Source: Geothermobacter ehrlichii
Lineage (GTDB): Bacteria > Desulfobacterota > Desulfuromonadia > Desulfuromonadales > Geothermobacteraceae
Direction of reading: 5' to 3'
Assembly: GCF_008124615.1 (NCBI RefSeq)
Contig: NZ_VNIB01000006.1
Location: 1 to 64,000 of the forward strand
DNA length: 64,000 bases
In this document: in pieces, positions 28,346 through 36,124 of the stretch
How positions within the stretch are numbered: position 1 is the stretch's first letter
Layout: each line of letters starts with the position of its first letter
Program-made: the position numbers and the translations under genes
The notes under the pieces: model-generated
The model's database searches: none
Seen by the model: only the letters and a program-made list of their open reading frames with translations
What the model was told of the DNA's origin: nothing

Positions 28346-28750
28346 TCAGTCTTTTAAATAAAGATACGTTGCTTGACCAAGAGCTATTCTCTTTCCGTCT
28401 TCAGCGATTACTTCTACAGTTGACACGAAAGTTGTTTTCCCTGCTGTTTTTTTTCGGCCAACTGCTCTGATTGTACCCGACGATGCCTTACCTGTAAAAC
28501 TCGTGGTCACAGAGAGTGTAACTCCTTTACGAAGTTGCCCACCTGGCCCATATAACCCTGCAAATCCAGCTACTGAATCAATGATAGAAGTTAGCACTCC
28601 GCCATGTATTATTTGGTGTCTGTTCAGATGTTGTGGTCCAACAGTAAATTCCATTACCGCGTAGTCAATGTCCCATTCCACTAACCTAAATCCCATATAA
28701 GCTAGAAAGCCATCATCTACTAATGAGTTAAGAAGTTCTCTTTTATCCAT
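28346..28750 (-). CDS. PaaI-family acyl-CoA thioesterase (hotdog)
   Basis: 134 residues, typical size. NRHQIIHGGVLTSIIDSVAG contains the HGG active-site motif and Asp on the following helix, then GVTLSVTTSFTGKASSGTI and TTFVSTVEVIAEDGKRIALG complete the fold. It probably hydrolyses an aryl- or acyl-CoA intermediate to release CoA. The ATG lies in a weak ribosome-site context. It follows MmgE/PrpD on the same strand after a strong hairpin. Confidence 0.85.
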   Translation of the reverse strand: MDKRELLNSLVDDGFLAYMGFRLVEWDIDYAVMEFTVGPQHLNRHQIIHGGVLTSIIDSVAGFAGLYGPGGQLRKGVTLSVTTSFTGKASSGTIRAVGRKKTAGKTTFVSTVEVIAEDGKRIALGQATYLYLKD

Positions 28751-28779
28751 AATTTATAAGCTGATTCAGATATTACATT

Positions 28780-28811
28780 TGGCCCCCTCACTGGTTAAGA
28801 GAGGGGGCCAG
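28780..28811 (-). terminator. strong GC hairpin between MmgE/PrpD and thioesterase genes
   Basis: TGGCCCCCTC and GAGGGGGCCA form a perfect 10-bp stem with a 12-base loop. No U-run follows on either strand, so it may be a weak terminator, an RNA-processing or stability element rather than a classical terminator. Confidence 0.5.
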
Positions 28812-28827
28812 TTTGATACTAATAAAT

Positions 28828-30174
28828 TTAGTTCCCAAATGTTAAAATGGACATAAGAGGCAAAATATCCTTCTGATTTTCAAGGTCAACTATCATATCC
28901 GCTGACTTGCGGATTTCCGGTTCTTTCAAAAATCTGCGGGTATATTTCCTGTAAAGGTCAATAAATTGGTCAGTCGTCAACGGGCTCTTCGAGCCACCAA
29001 CCGATTGCTCCATTGTATCTTTGTAAACCGTGCCATCGGACATAAAGATACGGACATCAGCAATCCCTGTCATCCATGCTCCCAATGGATCTTCTTTTCT
29101 GAGAATGACATCGACCTTCTTGCGAAGTTTTCTAACTATTGGCCGATCCCGCATTTCATCAGTAAAACTTTCAAAATCAAGATCACCATCAACCAAAACG
29201 GACGCAAGAAGGTGCTGAAAGCTGAACCTTGCAGACTCATAATCGGTGAGTTCAGGCCTATTACACATGCGATAGTCTACATCACCGACATAAACCTCTA
29301 CTTTTTCAACTTTCTCTGGGTCAATATTATGTTTCTGTTGCAACGCCTTAACAATATCAATCTGACGATGGGTAAGAAAGCAGTTGGGATATTTTTTAAT
29401 CCAGAAATCGTGGGTAAACCAACGGCTCCTCCCTCCAAGATCCTGAAGTTGCTCCTCGTACGGGAGTTCCTTGCCGTGTAGATGCTTTAGCCAGCCTTCG
29501 ATATCATGGGTTCCCGTTAACCCCTCTTTCGCCATAATGGCTGCAAAATAACCGTCCCGACAGGCCATTGAGGACTCAAAATAATGGGCGTCAGTGCCAA
29601 CATTAGCAAGATATCCTGCAGCCCTAGCGATAGAAATGCCGAGAGCATTTTGAATCTGTTCCTCAGTTAGATCCAGGACTTTAGCTGCAGAAGCAGCAGC
29701 ACCCAAAATCCCGAAAAAAGGCAATTCTGTGATTCCCCGGTAAGTAATCGGAAACTTACCCAGACGATTCATTGTCTCAAACCCAGCAAGAAGAGACTCA
29801 ACAACAACCTTGCCAGAAATTTTCAAATGCTCGGCCATGGGGAATACTACTGGGACAACTGTCACATCACTTGTCGCTGAAGGGAAACAATCATCCTCCA
29901 GCTCTGCAGCATGAGCAAAATGACCGTTGGCTAGAATAGCGTACTCAATAAAACATTTGAATTTAGAGCCATAAACCCCGGCATCTTCACTCCAATGACC
30001 AACCTTCTTTGCATAGGAAATAACAGGGCGAGCACTCGGCGTTGCAGAACCGGCAACCATGCCCGCCAGTGTCTTCATCGCCAACTGCTTTGCGAACAAA
30101 ACCGTCTCAGGCGGTGTCGTCTCAATGGATAGATTCTTGATGAATTTTGCAAATTCTTTTGATAAGATTCCCAT
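28828..30174 (-). CDS. MmgE/PrpD family protein
   Basis: 448 residues, normal for the family. TLAGMVAGSATPSARPVISY at the start, ANGHFAHAAELEDDCFPSA (the conserved H-x-x-ELED-type active-site region), ALGISIARAAGYLAN and TDAHYFESSMACRDGYFAAI are visible, as is the C-terminal FSFQHLLASVLVDGDLDFE. Members dehydrate 2-methylcitrate or decarboxylate cis-aconitate; others act on unknown hydroxy- or polycarboxylic acids. Here it could process a carboxylate arising from propionyl-CoA or from the island's own substrate. No prpB or prpC is near, so 2-methylcitrate dehydratase is not assured. It is downstream of the first OYE-like gene. Confidence 0.88.
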   Translation of the reverse strand: MGILSKEFAKFIKNLSIETTPPETVLFAKQLAMKTLAGMVAGSATPSARPVISYAKKVGHWSEDAGVYGSKFKCFIEYAILANGHFAHAAELEDDCFPSATSDVTVVPVVFPMAEHLKISGKVVVESLLAGFETMNRLGKFPITYRGITELPFFGILGAAASAAKVLDLTEEQIQNALGISIARAAGYLANVGTDAHYFESSMACRDGYFAAIMAKEGLTGTHDIEGWLKHLHGKELPYEEQLQDLGGRSRWFTHDFWIKKYPNCFLTHRQIDIVKALQQKHNIDPEKVEKVEVYVGDVDYRMCNRPELTDYESARFSFQHLLASVLVDGDLDFESFTDEMRDRPIVRKLRKKVDVILRKEDPLGAWMTGIADVRIFMSDGTVYKDTMEQSVGGSKSPLTTDQFIDLYRKYTRRFLKEPEIRKSADMIVDLENQKDILPLMSILTFGN

Positions 30175-30285
30175 TTTTATCTCCTGTACATTAAGTATGA
30201 TCGGCCCTTACCTGAATTATCGGGAAGAGCTTCTGACATCCCGCTAAGCCACCCCTACAAAGCAAGGAGGGGGGGGGCTATCGTG

Positions 30286-32283
30286 CTAAATATGCAGGGC
30301 CGCTTCAAAACCTGTTCTTACTGCGTTAATGGTAATTTTAGGCTTTTGGGCATCACCAATAATACTGAGTTCCTTAACCTTCCCATGCAGGTCGTAGAAC
30401 AAACTATCATTAGGTTTCCGACCGGTACCAATCACAATTGTATCCGCCTCAATGAAGGAGGGATCGGAACCATCAGCTCCTTCTTTCAATCCGGGAGCCG
30501 CCTTACCTACACGGTCAATAACTACTCCGTTTTCTTTAATTTCGGTAACGGCTTTGCCAAGAACCATTTCTACGCCGGCTTCCTCAATCCTTGCAAGGAA
30601 GTTAAACCATGTTACACCCCCGAGTATCTCCTGCGAGGGAGCTTTTTCAAAATCGACGACAGTTACTTTTTTTCCTTTCTCCCCAAGGAACTCGCCGATC
30701 TCCAACCCGATATCATTGGCCCCAATGATAACGACCTTATTCCCAACCTCGACATCCCCCTTAAGCACGTCCGTACCGAACACAACATTCTTCTGGAGAT
30801 TTCCAGCAGAATCGTAGATATTGCGAATCGGCGGAACATTCAGGCGTGAACCGCTGGCCACAATAACCGCATCTGGTTTCTCCTGAAGGATGGCATCCAC
30901 CGTGGCCTCTTGTCCCAGCATGACTTTAATGCCGAGTTTTTCGATCTGCATGATCATCCAACGGGTGACACCACCAAATTCTTCGCGGGTTGGAACCATT
31001 TGTGCATAACGATTCCAGCCACCCAGCTCTTTCTCCTTCTCAAAAATTACAACCTCATGCCCCCTCAACTTCGCAATCCGTGCAGCCGTCATTCCCCCGG
31101 GGCCACCCCCGACAACGACAACCTTCTTTTTCTGGGGTGCCGGTATAATGGCGAGTTCTTTCTCTCTCCCCGCCTGAGGATTCTGTGTACAAGAAATGGG
31201 GATATCGACAAATAGGTGATCGATACATCCATGATTACATCTAACACAGGCTCTGATGTCATCAAGATTACCTTCCTTAGCCTTTTTGAGGATCTCAGGA
31301 TCGCACAGATGAGCACGGGTCATGCCCACCATATCGGCACTTCCTTTTTCAAGGATCTGGTCGGCAAGGACAGGGTCAACAATGGAGTTAACCGTAAAGA
31401 CAGGCGTATACTTAACCGCTTTTTTAATACCGGCCGCAAGATATTCTAGGGGAGCGAAGGGAACTTCCATGGTCGTAAGCATCATTGTTAAGCCCGTGAG
31501 AGAGTACGTACCGGCAGACACGCTTATGTATGCAAAACCCATCTCCTCAAGGAATTTGGCGATTTCCTGAGTGTCCGTGAGGCCAAGCCCTCCTTCTGCG
31601 AACTCATCAGCACTAATGCGAATACCAATAGGATAATCTTCTCCGACCTCTTCTCTACAAGCCAGATAGATTTCCTTCACAAACCGCATCCGGTTTTCAA
31701 AACTTCCACCGTATTCATCGGTTCGTTTATTGCTGTAGGGTGACATAAACTGCTCTATGAGGTATCCATGCGCCCCGTGTAATTCAACAAAATCAGCGCC
31801 AGCCAGTTTGACCCGTTTAGCACATTTGGCAAACCCCTGAACAACATCTTTTATTCTCGCAACGGTCATTTCCTCAGTGGGTTCCTGCATAATCGGACAA
31901 GGGATTGCTGACGGAGCCTCACAAGCTACACCAGTATTTGCAGTATCGCCCTGACGTCCAGGATGAAAAATCTGGACAGCGATTTTTGCCCCTTCCTTGT
32001 GGACTGCATCAACAAGCTTTTTCCACATAGGAATCTGTTTGTCATCATAAAGGCCAAGCTGATTATAAAAATCACGGCCACGATCTTTTAAAATGTACGT
32101 TGCCTCAGTGCAAATAAGCCCAACACCATTTTTAGCTCGCTCAACTAGATAGTTTATATTCCTTTCGGTAGGCGTACCATCTGGCTGCGCATACTGAACT
32201 ACATGTGCCGTAATGAGAACACGGTTTCGAATTTCCACGCCTTGAATATTAATCGGTTTAAACAAATGATCTAGATTAGCCAT
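30286..32283 (-). CDS. old-yellow-enzyme/2,4-dienoyl-CoA reductase-like flavoprotein (BaiCD/FadH type)
   Basis: 665 residues with the FadH layout. An FMN TIM barrel (NRVLITAHVVQYAQPDGTP; FVELHGAHGYLIEQFMSP; NKRTDEYGGSFENRMRF) is followed by a 4Fe-4S cysteine cluster (CVRCNHGC ... SCTQNP, about residue 340) and a C-terminal FAD/NAD(P)-binding domain (VVVVGGGPGGMTAARIA; VVIIGANDIGLEIGEFLGE). It should reduce a conjugated enoyl- or dienoyl-CoA, or a cyclic enone, with electrons passing FAD-FeS-FMN. It lies downstream of fixA and upstream of MmgE/PrpD. Bile-acid enzymes BaiCD and BaiH have the same architecture; substrate is unknown. Confidence 0.9.
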   Translation of the reverse strand: MANLDHLFKPINIQGVEIRNRVLITAHVVQYAQPDGTPTERNINYLVERAKNGVGLICTEATYILKDRGRDFYNQLGLYDDKQIPMWKKLVDAVHKEGAKIAVQIFHPGRQGDTANTGVACEAPSAIPCPIMQEPTEEMTVARIKDVVQGFAKCAKRVKLAGADFVELHGAHGYLIEQFMSPYSNKRTDEYGGSFENRMRFVKEIYLACREEVGEDYPIGIRISADEFAEGGLGLTDTQEIAKFLEEMGFAYISVSAGTYSLTGLTMMLTTMEVPFAPLEYLAAGIKKAVKYTPVFTVNSIVDPVLADQILEKGSADMVGMTRAHLCDPEILKKAKEGNLDDIRACVRCNHGCIDHLFVDIPISCTQNPQAGREKELAIIPAPQKKKVVVVGGGPGGMTAARIAKLRGHEVVIFEKEKELGGWNRYAQMVPTREEFGGVTRWMIMQIEKLGIKVMLGQEATVDAILQEKPDAVIVASGSRLNVPPIRNIYDSAGNLQKNVVFGTDVLKGDVEVGNKVVIIGANDIGLEIGEFLGEKGKKVTVVDFEKAPSQEILGGVTWFNFLARIEEAGVEMVLGKAVTEIKENGVVIDRVGKAAPGLKEGADGSDPSFIEADTIVIGTGRKPNDSLFYDLHGKVKELSIIGDAQKPKITINAVRTGFEAALHI

Positions 32284-32318
32284 AGCTTCCTCCTTTTTCT
32301 AAGTGAGCTGTTTACGAA

Positions 32319-32343
32319 GGACCGTGACACTACAACGGCACGG
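32319..32343 (-). other. hairpin between fixA and the OYE-like gene
   Basis: GACCGTG and CACGGTC are complementary around an 11-base loop, directly downstream of the fixA stop. There is no clear U-run; it may tune expression between fixA and the downstream gene. Confidence 0.4.
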
Positions 32344-32344
32344 T

Positions 32345-33193
32345 CTACAATATCTGTATCTCTCTCAAGTATTCCACGATCTGTTCAGCTAGACCTTCTT
32401 CTCGTCCTTCCAAAACATCCCCGCGAGATTTTTTACTAACCCCACCAGACATTAGTGCCTTGATTTTTTCAGCAGGAGATAAGGAATCGTCTGGAGTAAA
32501 CACTCCTCTCGGGTTGGCCTTGAAAACTTCCCTTGCGCCCTGCTTTATTTTGTCCGGATTGTTCAGAGTCAAACTTCCGACATCAATTGTTTCAATAGTA
32601 CCTCTCAGCTTTTGTTCTAAAGTCGACATAGAAGGTAAAACTTCGCCGGGAACCACGCCTAGAACAATTGGGTACGGAACAATAAGGACCTCGCGTTTTC
32701 CCCAATCCAGTTTACGTTTTACACAAATTGTTTTTGTATTTTCATCAATATTAAGAATATTGACGATGCTTCCAAGGAAATCTATCCCCAAACATCTGGC
32801 AAGCAAAGGGCCGGTAAGACCACTGCCAAAATCAGATGTTTCCCCTCCACACAGGATGAGTTCGACGTTTTTATCATGTAAATAAGACCTGACTACTTCA
32901 GAAATATAGTGGCTATTGTGCTTTTTTATATCATTATCAAGGATGATATTTGCCTTGTTTACTTTAGGTGCTACGAATGTCTTCAGCGAAAAGATGGTAC
33001 TTTCTTGTCCAACCGTAACTGACTCAACCACGTCAGGCCCTTTCTTCAGTTGAGCCATTATCTCAAGAGAGACTAAATCAGCATAATTAGGAACTTTAAG
33101 TATCGATTTCCCCCACAAGGAACATGCCTGTTCATCAACGGTTTGATTAAACGACATATCGATAACTTCACTGACAAGAACAAAGGCTTTCAT
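32345..33193 (-). CDS. fixA: FixA/EtfB-like electron transfer flavoprotein beta subunit
   Basis: 282 residues of the EtfB/FixA family, but divergent from the etfB at 8090. The ETF beta nucleotide domain is seen in VRSYLHDKNVELILCGGETSDFGSGLTGPLLARCLGI, parallel to the FTGMQSQDRGSGQVG loop of the other EtfB, and in GVVPGEVLPSMSTLEQ. Together with fixX, fixC and fixB upstream it completes a FixABCX set. It is separated from fixX by 230 AT-rich, gene-free bases, an unusual order (fixB-fixC-fixX-fixA). In FixABCX complexes this subunit holds the bifurcating FAD and binds NADH. Confidence 0.83.
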   Translation of the reverse strand: MKAFVLVSEVIDMSFNQTVDEQACSLWGKSILKVPNYADLVSLEIMAQLKKGPDVVESVTVGQESTIFSLKTFVAPKVNKANIILDNDIKKHNSHYISEVVRSYLHDKNVELILCGGETSDFGSGLTGPLLARCLGIDFLGSIVNILNIDENTKTICVKRKLDWGKREVLIVPYPIVLGVVPGEVLPSMSTLEQKLRGTIETIDVGSLTLNNPDKIKQGAREVFKANPRGVFTPDDSLSPAEKIKALMSGGVSKKSRGDVLEGREEGLAEQIVEYLREIQIL

Positions 33194-33423
33194 AGAGTAA
33201 CTCCACCCGTTTTTGTCGGAAACATACCTCTTTTGTCAATTTTGTTTTCGATTCTCTTTTTGTTTTTAAAGCACATATGGCTACCTCTAATTTTCATTCT
33301 ACGTAAAAAATATAAGCTTACTTATTTAAGTTTTAACTACGCTCGAAGCAGATATTAAATGGCGATAGAGCAATGAACAAATGCTTGGGATGAAATAAAC
33401 TGACGCCATCCCAATACCTTGAA

Positions 33424-33705
33424 TTAACCAAGCCTAAAAACAACACCATAACCGCCTTCCGGATGATTCCAGTCAAGAGCACCTTCTTCGCACGATATTC
33501 TACAAGTGCCACATTCCAAGCAACCTTCGAACGAAAATACGACCTTGCTACTCTCTTCCTCATATACAAAACAACTAGCAGGGCACACGAAGGTGCAGTA
33601 CCTTTCTTTGCACTTGCTGATACAAATCTCATCGTTCAAAACAATGTGTGCCTTTATATCTGGATTAAATGCTGTAAATACTATTTTTTCTTCTGCGATA
33701 TTCAT
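33424..33705 (-). CDS. fixX: FixX-like ferredoxin
   Basis: 93 residues. CPASCFVYEEESSKVVFSF and EGCLECGTCRISCEEGALDW followed by PEGGYGVVF are the standard FixX signature with a 4Fe-4S motif (C-x2-C-x2-C-x3-C). It docks on FixC and accepts electrons for or from ubiquinone/menaquinone or ferredoxin. It overlaps the end of fixC by one base, implying translational coupling. Confidence 0.93.
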   Translation of the reverse strand: MNIAEEKIVFTAFNPDIKAHIVLNDEICISKCKERYCTFVCPASCFVYEEESSKVVFSFEGCLECGTCRISCEEGALDWNHPEGGYGVVFRLG

Positions 33706-34997
33706 TACAGAACCCCTCTAATAGCACTTATAAAATCTTTGACTATATTTGCGTATCCAATTTTCTTAATTTCTTCATGAATGTGGTGCTTTATTTTTTT
33801 CTTTGAATCACCTGTAACTGCGAACAGACTAGTTGTGACATTGTTAAGCAATTCAGGGTAGTCTTTATGAAGCCTCTTGTTACTGATAAAATGTCCAGCA
33901 TATCTGAACGACTTCAAGTCCGACAAAATATTATGTTCGCCCAAATGTTTCTTATAGACTGACAGTGTTTTCTTAGAAAAATCCCCTTTGCCCAATGCAT
34001 GAATTACAGACTTTGCAGCGGCAATTCCAGAACCTATGGCGTAATTAACCCCCTCTAGGTTATATCCAGTGTTGAGAACAAAGCCTGCAGCATCACCCGT
34101 AAGCAACAACCGATCACCATACAAACTTGGAAGAGAATCATAATCAAGCTCCGGGATTAGATGTGCTGAGTATTCTGATGTCTGCGCACCTCGAATAAAG
34201 GAGGCGATGTAACTGTGCCCCTTGAAAGACTCCAAAACATGGCCAGGGGATAAACCCTTTTCTTTAAGTGAAGCGATTTGAGCTATAATCCCGATCGATA
34301 TCGAGTCTTCATTTGTATACAAAAAACCACCGCCAACCAATCCATCTAATGAGTGACCAACAAACTCATTTGCGTGGCCTTCTTTGTCCTGAAGATTAAA
34401 TCTCTTTTCAATCTCTTTTTTGGGGAGGTAGAGCGTCTCTTTCACCCCAACTGCGACATTAAAGCTATCAAAATCACTCCGTAAACCACATTTTCTTCCG
34501 ACAACAGAGTTCACACCATCCGCAGCTACAACAACTCTTGCGCAAACTTCTTCACGCCCATTATCCAATATAAGTTTTATACACTCGTCATTTTTCACAA
34601 CGTCCGAGACCGTTATAGCACACACCACTTCGGCTCCACGTTGTTCGGCAATATCTGCCAACCACTTATCAAATTTAGGTCGAAGAACCGTAAATCCATT
34701 GTGCGGTGGAATTAAAAAATCACTGTTATAGTGCGCAAAAGTTGTGGCACCGTTGTTTGACAGAAAGGTAATTCTCCGCCGACTCACAAAACGTTCAATT
34801 GGGGCAGTCTCCCAAAAATTCGGAATTAGTTTCTCCAGAATTCTTCCATAAATAACGCCGCCAAACATATTTTTCGATCCGGGATAAGAACCACGCTCAA
34901 GAACCAAAGGCTTTAACCCATGATCAGCCAAACATATGGCGGAAGACAGACCAGCAGGTCCAGCCCCGACAATAATCACATCATATAGATTTTTCAT
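33705..34997 (-). CDS. fixC: FixC-like electron-transferring-flavoprotein dehydrogenase
   Basis: 430 residues. The FAD site is DVIIVGAGPAGLSSAICLAD and the second flavin motif is GDRLLLTGDAAGFVLNTGY; NMFGGVIYG near residue 45 and the C-terminal quinone-proximal region follow the ETF-QO/FixC family. In the bifurcating complex it carries the FAD that delivers the high-potential electron to quinone. The ATG at 34997 with GGAAAG seven bases upstream is preferred over a GTG five codons earlier. It is placed between fixB and fixX. Confidence 0.92.
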   Translation of the reverse strand: MKNLYDVIIVGAGPAGLSSAICLADHGLKPLVLERGSYPGSKNMFGGVIYGRILEKLIPNFWETAPIERFVSRRRITFLSNNGATTFAHYNSDFLIPPHNGFTVLRPKFDKWLADIAEQRGAEVVCAITVSDVVKNDECIKLILDNGREEVCARVVVAADGVNSVVGRKCGLRSDFDSFNVAVGVKETLYLPKKEIEKRFNLQDKEGHANEFVGHSLDGLVGGGFLYTNEDSISIGIIAQIASLKEKGLSPGHVLESFKGHSYIASFIRGAQTSEYSAHLIPELDYDSLPSLYGDRLLLTGDAAGFVLNTGYNLEGVNYAIGSGIAAAKSVIHALGKGDFSKKTLSVYKKHLGEHNILSDLKSFRYAGHFISNKRLHKDYPELLNNVTTSLFAVTGDSKKKIKHHIHEEIKKIGYANIVKDFISAIRGVL

Positions 34998-35021
34998 CGA
35001 ATAACTTTCCACATCCTAATG

Positions 35022-36011
35022 TCATTGACTTTTTATGGCTTCTTGAATTTTGCTTGTCAGAATTGGGAGAAATCTTTTAGCGTCAGCGCACACCTTCATA
35101 TCTGATATGGAAAAAATTGGTGCACTTTTATCTTTATTTATGGACACTATATATTTTGCCTTCACTCCAAATGTATGATGAGTCGATCCTGAAACCCCAA
35201 CTGCTACATACAAAAATGGACTGATTTTTTTGCCAGTTCGCCCTATTTGCCTCTCGTGATCAATCCATTTATAATCAACGGCGACTCTGGTACCGCCATA
35301 ACCAGCACCAAGAGTTTGTGCCAACTCAAGTATCTGATCGAAATATTCCTGCTTTTCCAGCCCTCTTCCCCCACCGACAACAATCTCAGACTCTGATATG
35401 TCTATTTCGTCGTAACGGGGAGAAATAACCTCTTTAACTATATATTCCTTGTTTACAGCATGGCTTGAAATATGTTCCAAATGGTATTTCTTTTTCTTCT
35501 TAATCAAGAGGTCTTTGAAAATATTCTTTCCAATAACTCCAACCAATATGTCTCTGGGGCTGACTTTATGTGTACTGTAAAAAAGTTTATTGAGTATGCT
35601 TTTTTTAAATATAAAATCTGAGCCAGAGCTATCTTTCTCCCACTCATCTATTCCGTTAAGGATGTTTGCACCATTTTTAATACTATATTTCAAGGCTATT
35701 TGTGATAAATCAATTGATTGTGGGAAAAACAGCCACGTTGCTTTATTTTCTTCAGCAATATTTTTCAATGCATTAACGCAAAGGTTGAAACTCTTTCTGC
35801 TGTCATCGTTATCTTGAATTGCATATGTGCGGTTTATAAATTCAGGGAGCTCTATATCTTCCAATATTTCTTTACATTTGCTGACAAAAATTGCGTCCAC
35901 ATGAAATTCATCCTCTTTACATAATTCAGATATAAAATTCACCACTTCTACTGTTGGATCTGACAACTCGCCCCTGTGATTCAATTCACCAACAAGAATG
36001 GTTTTAATCAT
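35022..36011 (-). CDS. fixB: FixB/EtfA-like electron transfer flavoprotein alpha subunit
   Basis: 329 residues. The C-terminal FAD domain carries VVGGGRGLEKQEYFDQILELA, GTRVAVDYKWIDHERQIGRTG and SPFLYVAVGVSGSTHHTFG, then NKDKSAPIFSISDMKVCADAK. Its N-terminal domain is only loosely like the EtfA at 7159, so the two ETFs are not recent duplicates. It starts the fixBCX-fixA run downstream of the second OYE-like gene. The gene is strongly AT-rich compared with etfA. Confidence 0.9.
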   Translation of the reverse strand: MIKTILVGELNHRGELSDPTVEVVNFISELCKEDEFHVDAIFVSKCKEILEDIELPEFINRTYAIQDNDDSRKSFNLCVNALKNIAEENKATWLFFPQSIDLSQIALKYSIKNGANILNGIDEWEKDSSGSDFIFKKSILNKLFYSTHKVSPRDILVGVIGKNIFKDLLIKKKKKYHLEHISSHAVNKEYIVKEVISPRYDEIDISESEIVVGGGRGLEKQEYFDQILELAQTLGAGYGGTRVAVDYKWIDHERQIGRTGKKISPFLYVAVGVSGSTHHTFGVKAKYIVSINKDKSAPIFSISDMKVCADAKRFLPILTSKIQEAIKSQ

Positions 36012-36081
36012 GATCTTAATTCCTCATACCCACTCTGAAAAATATACTTACAGAAGACATATCACTTCAATGCAATACAGT

Positions 36082-36114
36082 GTTTCCCGACGGGGAATGA
36101 CCCCGCCGGGAAAC
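36082..36114 (-). terminator. hairpin between the second OYE-like gene and fixB
   Basis: GTTTCCCG-CGGGG and CCCCG-CGGGAAAC pair around a short loop directly downstream of the OYE-like gene's stop. There is no long U-run, so it may attenuate rather than fully stop transcription into fixB. Confidence 0.55.
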
Positions 36115-36124
36115 TTCTGCATAT

